A stretch of DNA of 64,000 nt, from NCBI GenBank assembly GCA_934394565.1, contig CAKRQV010000010.1, positions 39,719-103,718 of the forward strand. Direction: 5' to 3'. This DNA is from an uncultured Lachnospiraceae bacterium (GTDB taxonomy: Bacteria; Bacillota; Clostridia; Lachnospirales; Lachnospiraceae). A model generated the notes under the pieces. It had not been told where the DNA came from, did no database searches, and saw nothing but the letters and a program-made list of their open reading frames with translations. A program made the position numbers and the translations under genes. Below, in pieces: positions 63,309 through 64,000 of the stretch (its first letter is position 1; every line of letters starts with the position of its first letter).

Positions 63309-64000
63309 CTAATCTGTTAGCAATCTATCCAACAGCATCTGCCTGTTGTTTATAAACATTTCTGTTACCTGATAACTCTCTGTTTCTTCATATTCGCATA
63401 AATGTATGCGTCCATTATCAAAACAATAGATATCTGCACCAGGTATTCCTAACAAAATTGGCGAATGCGTAACTATAATAAACTGTGCTCCCTCTTTTGC
63501 ACAACTATATATTTGCATCAACAATGTAAGCTGTCTCTGTGGGGATAATGCAGCTTCCGGTTCGTCAAAAAGATACAAGCCATTTGGACGCAAATTATTC
63601 TGTGCCAATGCGAGAAAACTCTCTCCATGTGATTTTTCATGATATTTAGCGGAAGGATGTGTGAGATCCGCATATTCTTCTTCCTTCGTTGCAACATTAT
63701 AAAAACTTTCAGCCCTAAGAAAATAACCCCACTTTTCCTTCCGATAACCTTTGGAAATTCTTATCGCATCACACAGCTCTGAATGTGTATCATGCGTAGA
63801 AAAAACATAATTCTTTGTTCCACCTTCAGGATTAAAACCATGTGCTACGGCAAGTGCCTCCAATAAAGTTGATTTACCACTGCCATTTTCTCCGACAAAA
63901 AAGGTGATTGCTTTGTTGAAATCAAGTTTTTGAATCCCCTTAAAAGCCTTAATTCTCTTTAAATAACTATCGTTATCAATTCTATTCCAATCGAATATTA
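63309..64000 (-). CDS. AAA family ATPase (5' end outside window)
   Basis: About 230 codons are present and the frame is still open at the window edge. Walker A GENGSGKSTLLEAL lies near 63880. The signature-like region is SHGESFLALAQN, Walker B is GLYLFDEPEAALSPQRQ, and a later IIVTHSPILLGIPGADIY supplies the switch His. It resembles small cytosolic SMC-like/RecF-like AAA proteins of mobile or defence loci. The gene lies 69 bp upstream of the DUF1016 gene on the same strand. Confidence 0.85.
   Translation of the reverse strand, partial: IFDWNRIDNDSYLKRIKAFKGIQKLDFNKAITFFVGENGSGKSTLLEALAVAHGFNPEGGTKNYVFSTHDTHSELCDAIRISKGYRKEKWGYFLRAESFYNVATKEEEYADLTHPSAKYHEKSHGESFLALAQNNLRPNGLYLFDEPEAALSPQRQLTLLMQIYSCAKEGAQFIIVTHSPILLGIPGADIYCFDNGRIHLCEYEETESYQVTEMFINNRQMLLDRLLTD

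Overview
The window looks like a chromosomal segment of a spore-forming anaerobic member of the Clostridia, most likely Lachnospiraceae (inference). The grounds are two spore-germination genes, a SPOCS/LysM spore-type protein, DegV and DUF1934 family proteins, a flavodiiron/rubredoxin oxygen-detoxification protein, strong Shine-Dalgarno sites and a moderate GC content. Almost all genes lie on the minus strand. No rRNA, tRNA, CRISPR array or transposase gene was recognised.

Layout. (1) 1-13.2 kb: household genes, namely an EamA transporter, DegV, a GT-C type membrane protein, citrate synthase, DUF1934, a two-gene germination locus in which GerAB appears fused to a short GerAC domain, a GntR regulator, ispE, a SPOCS-LysM protein and a small lipoprotein. 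(2) 13.2-22.7 kb: plsC, murF, ddl, an L,D-transpeptidase, an aminotransferase, an rRNA-type methyltransferase, a His-rich metal-binding protein and a secreted SH3 protein. (3) 23.1-26.6 kb: a polar amino acid ABC importer. It is preceded by a consensus promoter, a 38-codon leader ORF with seven consecutive Cys codons, and a terminator with a competing pairing. I read this as a cysteine attenuator controlling a cysteine/cystine importer. (4) 27-30.2 kb: an FtsX-type ABC exporter. It shares an identical 20-bp upstream sequence with the two-component operon at 48-49.7 kb, which suggests one regulon. (5) 30.5-47.9 kb: a large uptake island with two Opp/Nik-type ABC importers, an orphan binding protein, two related SAM methyltransferases, a MATE exporter, a PfpI-like protein and two small membrane proteins. 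Five copies of one composite DNA motif precede its four transcription units. (6) 49.8-52.7 kb: a flavodiiron protein divergent from a Crp/Fnr regulator. (7) 53.3-64 kb: a Wadjet (JetDABC) plasmid-defence operon behind a MATE gene, then a DUF1016 nuclease-like protein and an AAA ATPase cut by the window end.

The most unusual DNA is a family of large intergenic palindromic elements at 1-142, 14047-14295, 22844-23045 and 26672-26885. Each complete copy has near-perfect inverted arms of 43-65 bp, mostly specific to the locus, around a core of about 116-119 bp. Stems in the core show compensatory base changes between copies. A fifth element of the same design but with a different core lies at 18491-18764. 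All five lie just downstream of minus-strand genes. I cannot match them to a named family.

All calls come from reading the sequence. No database search was run.
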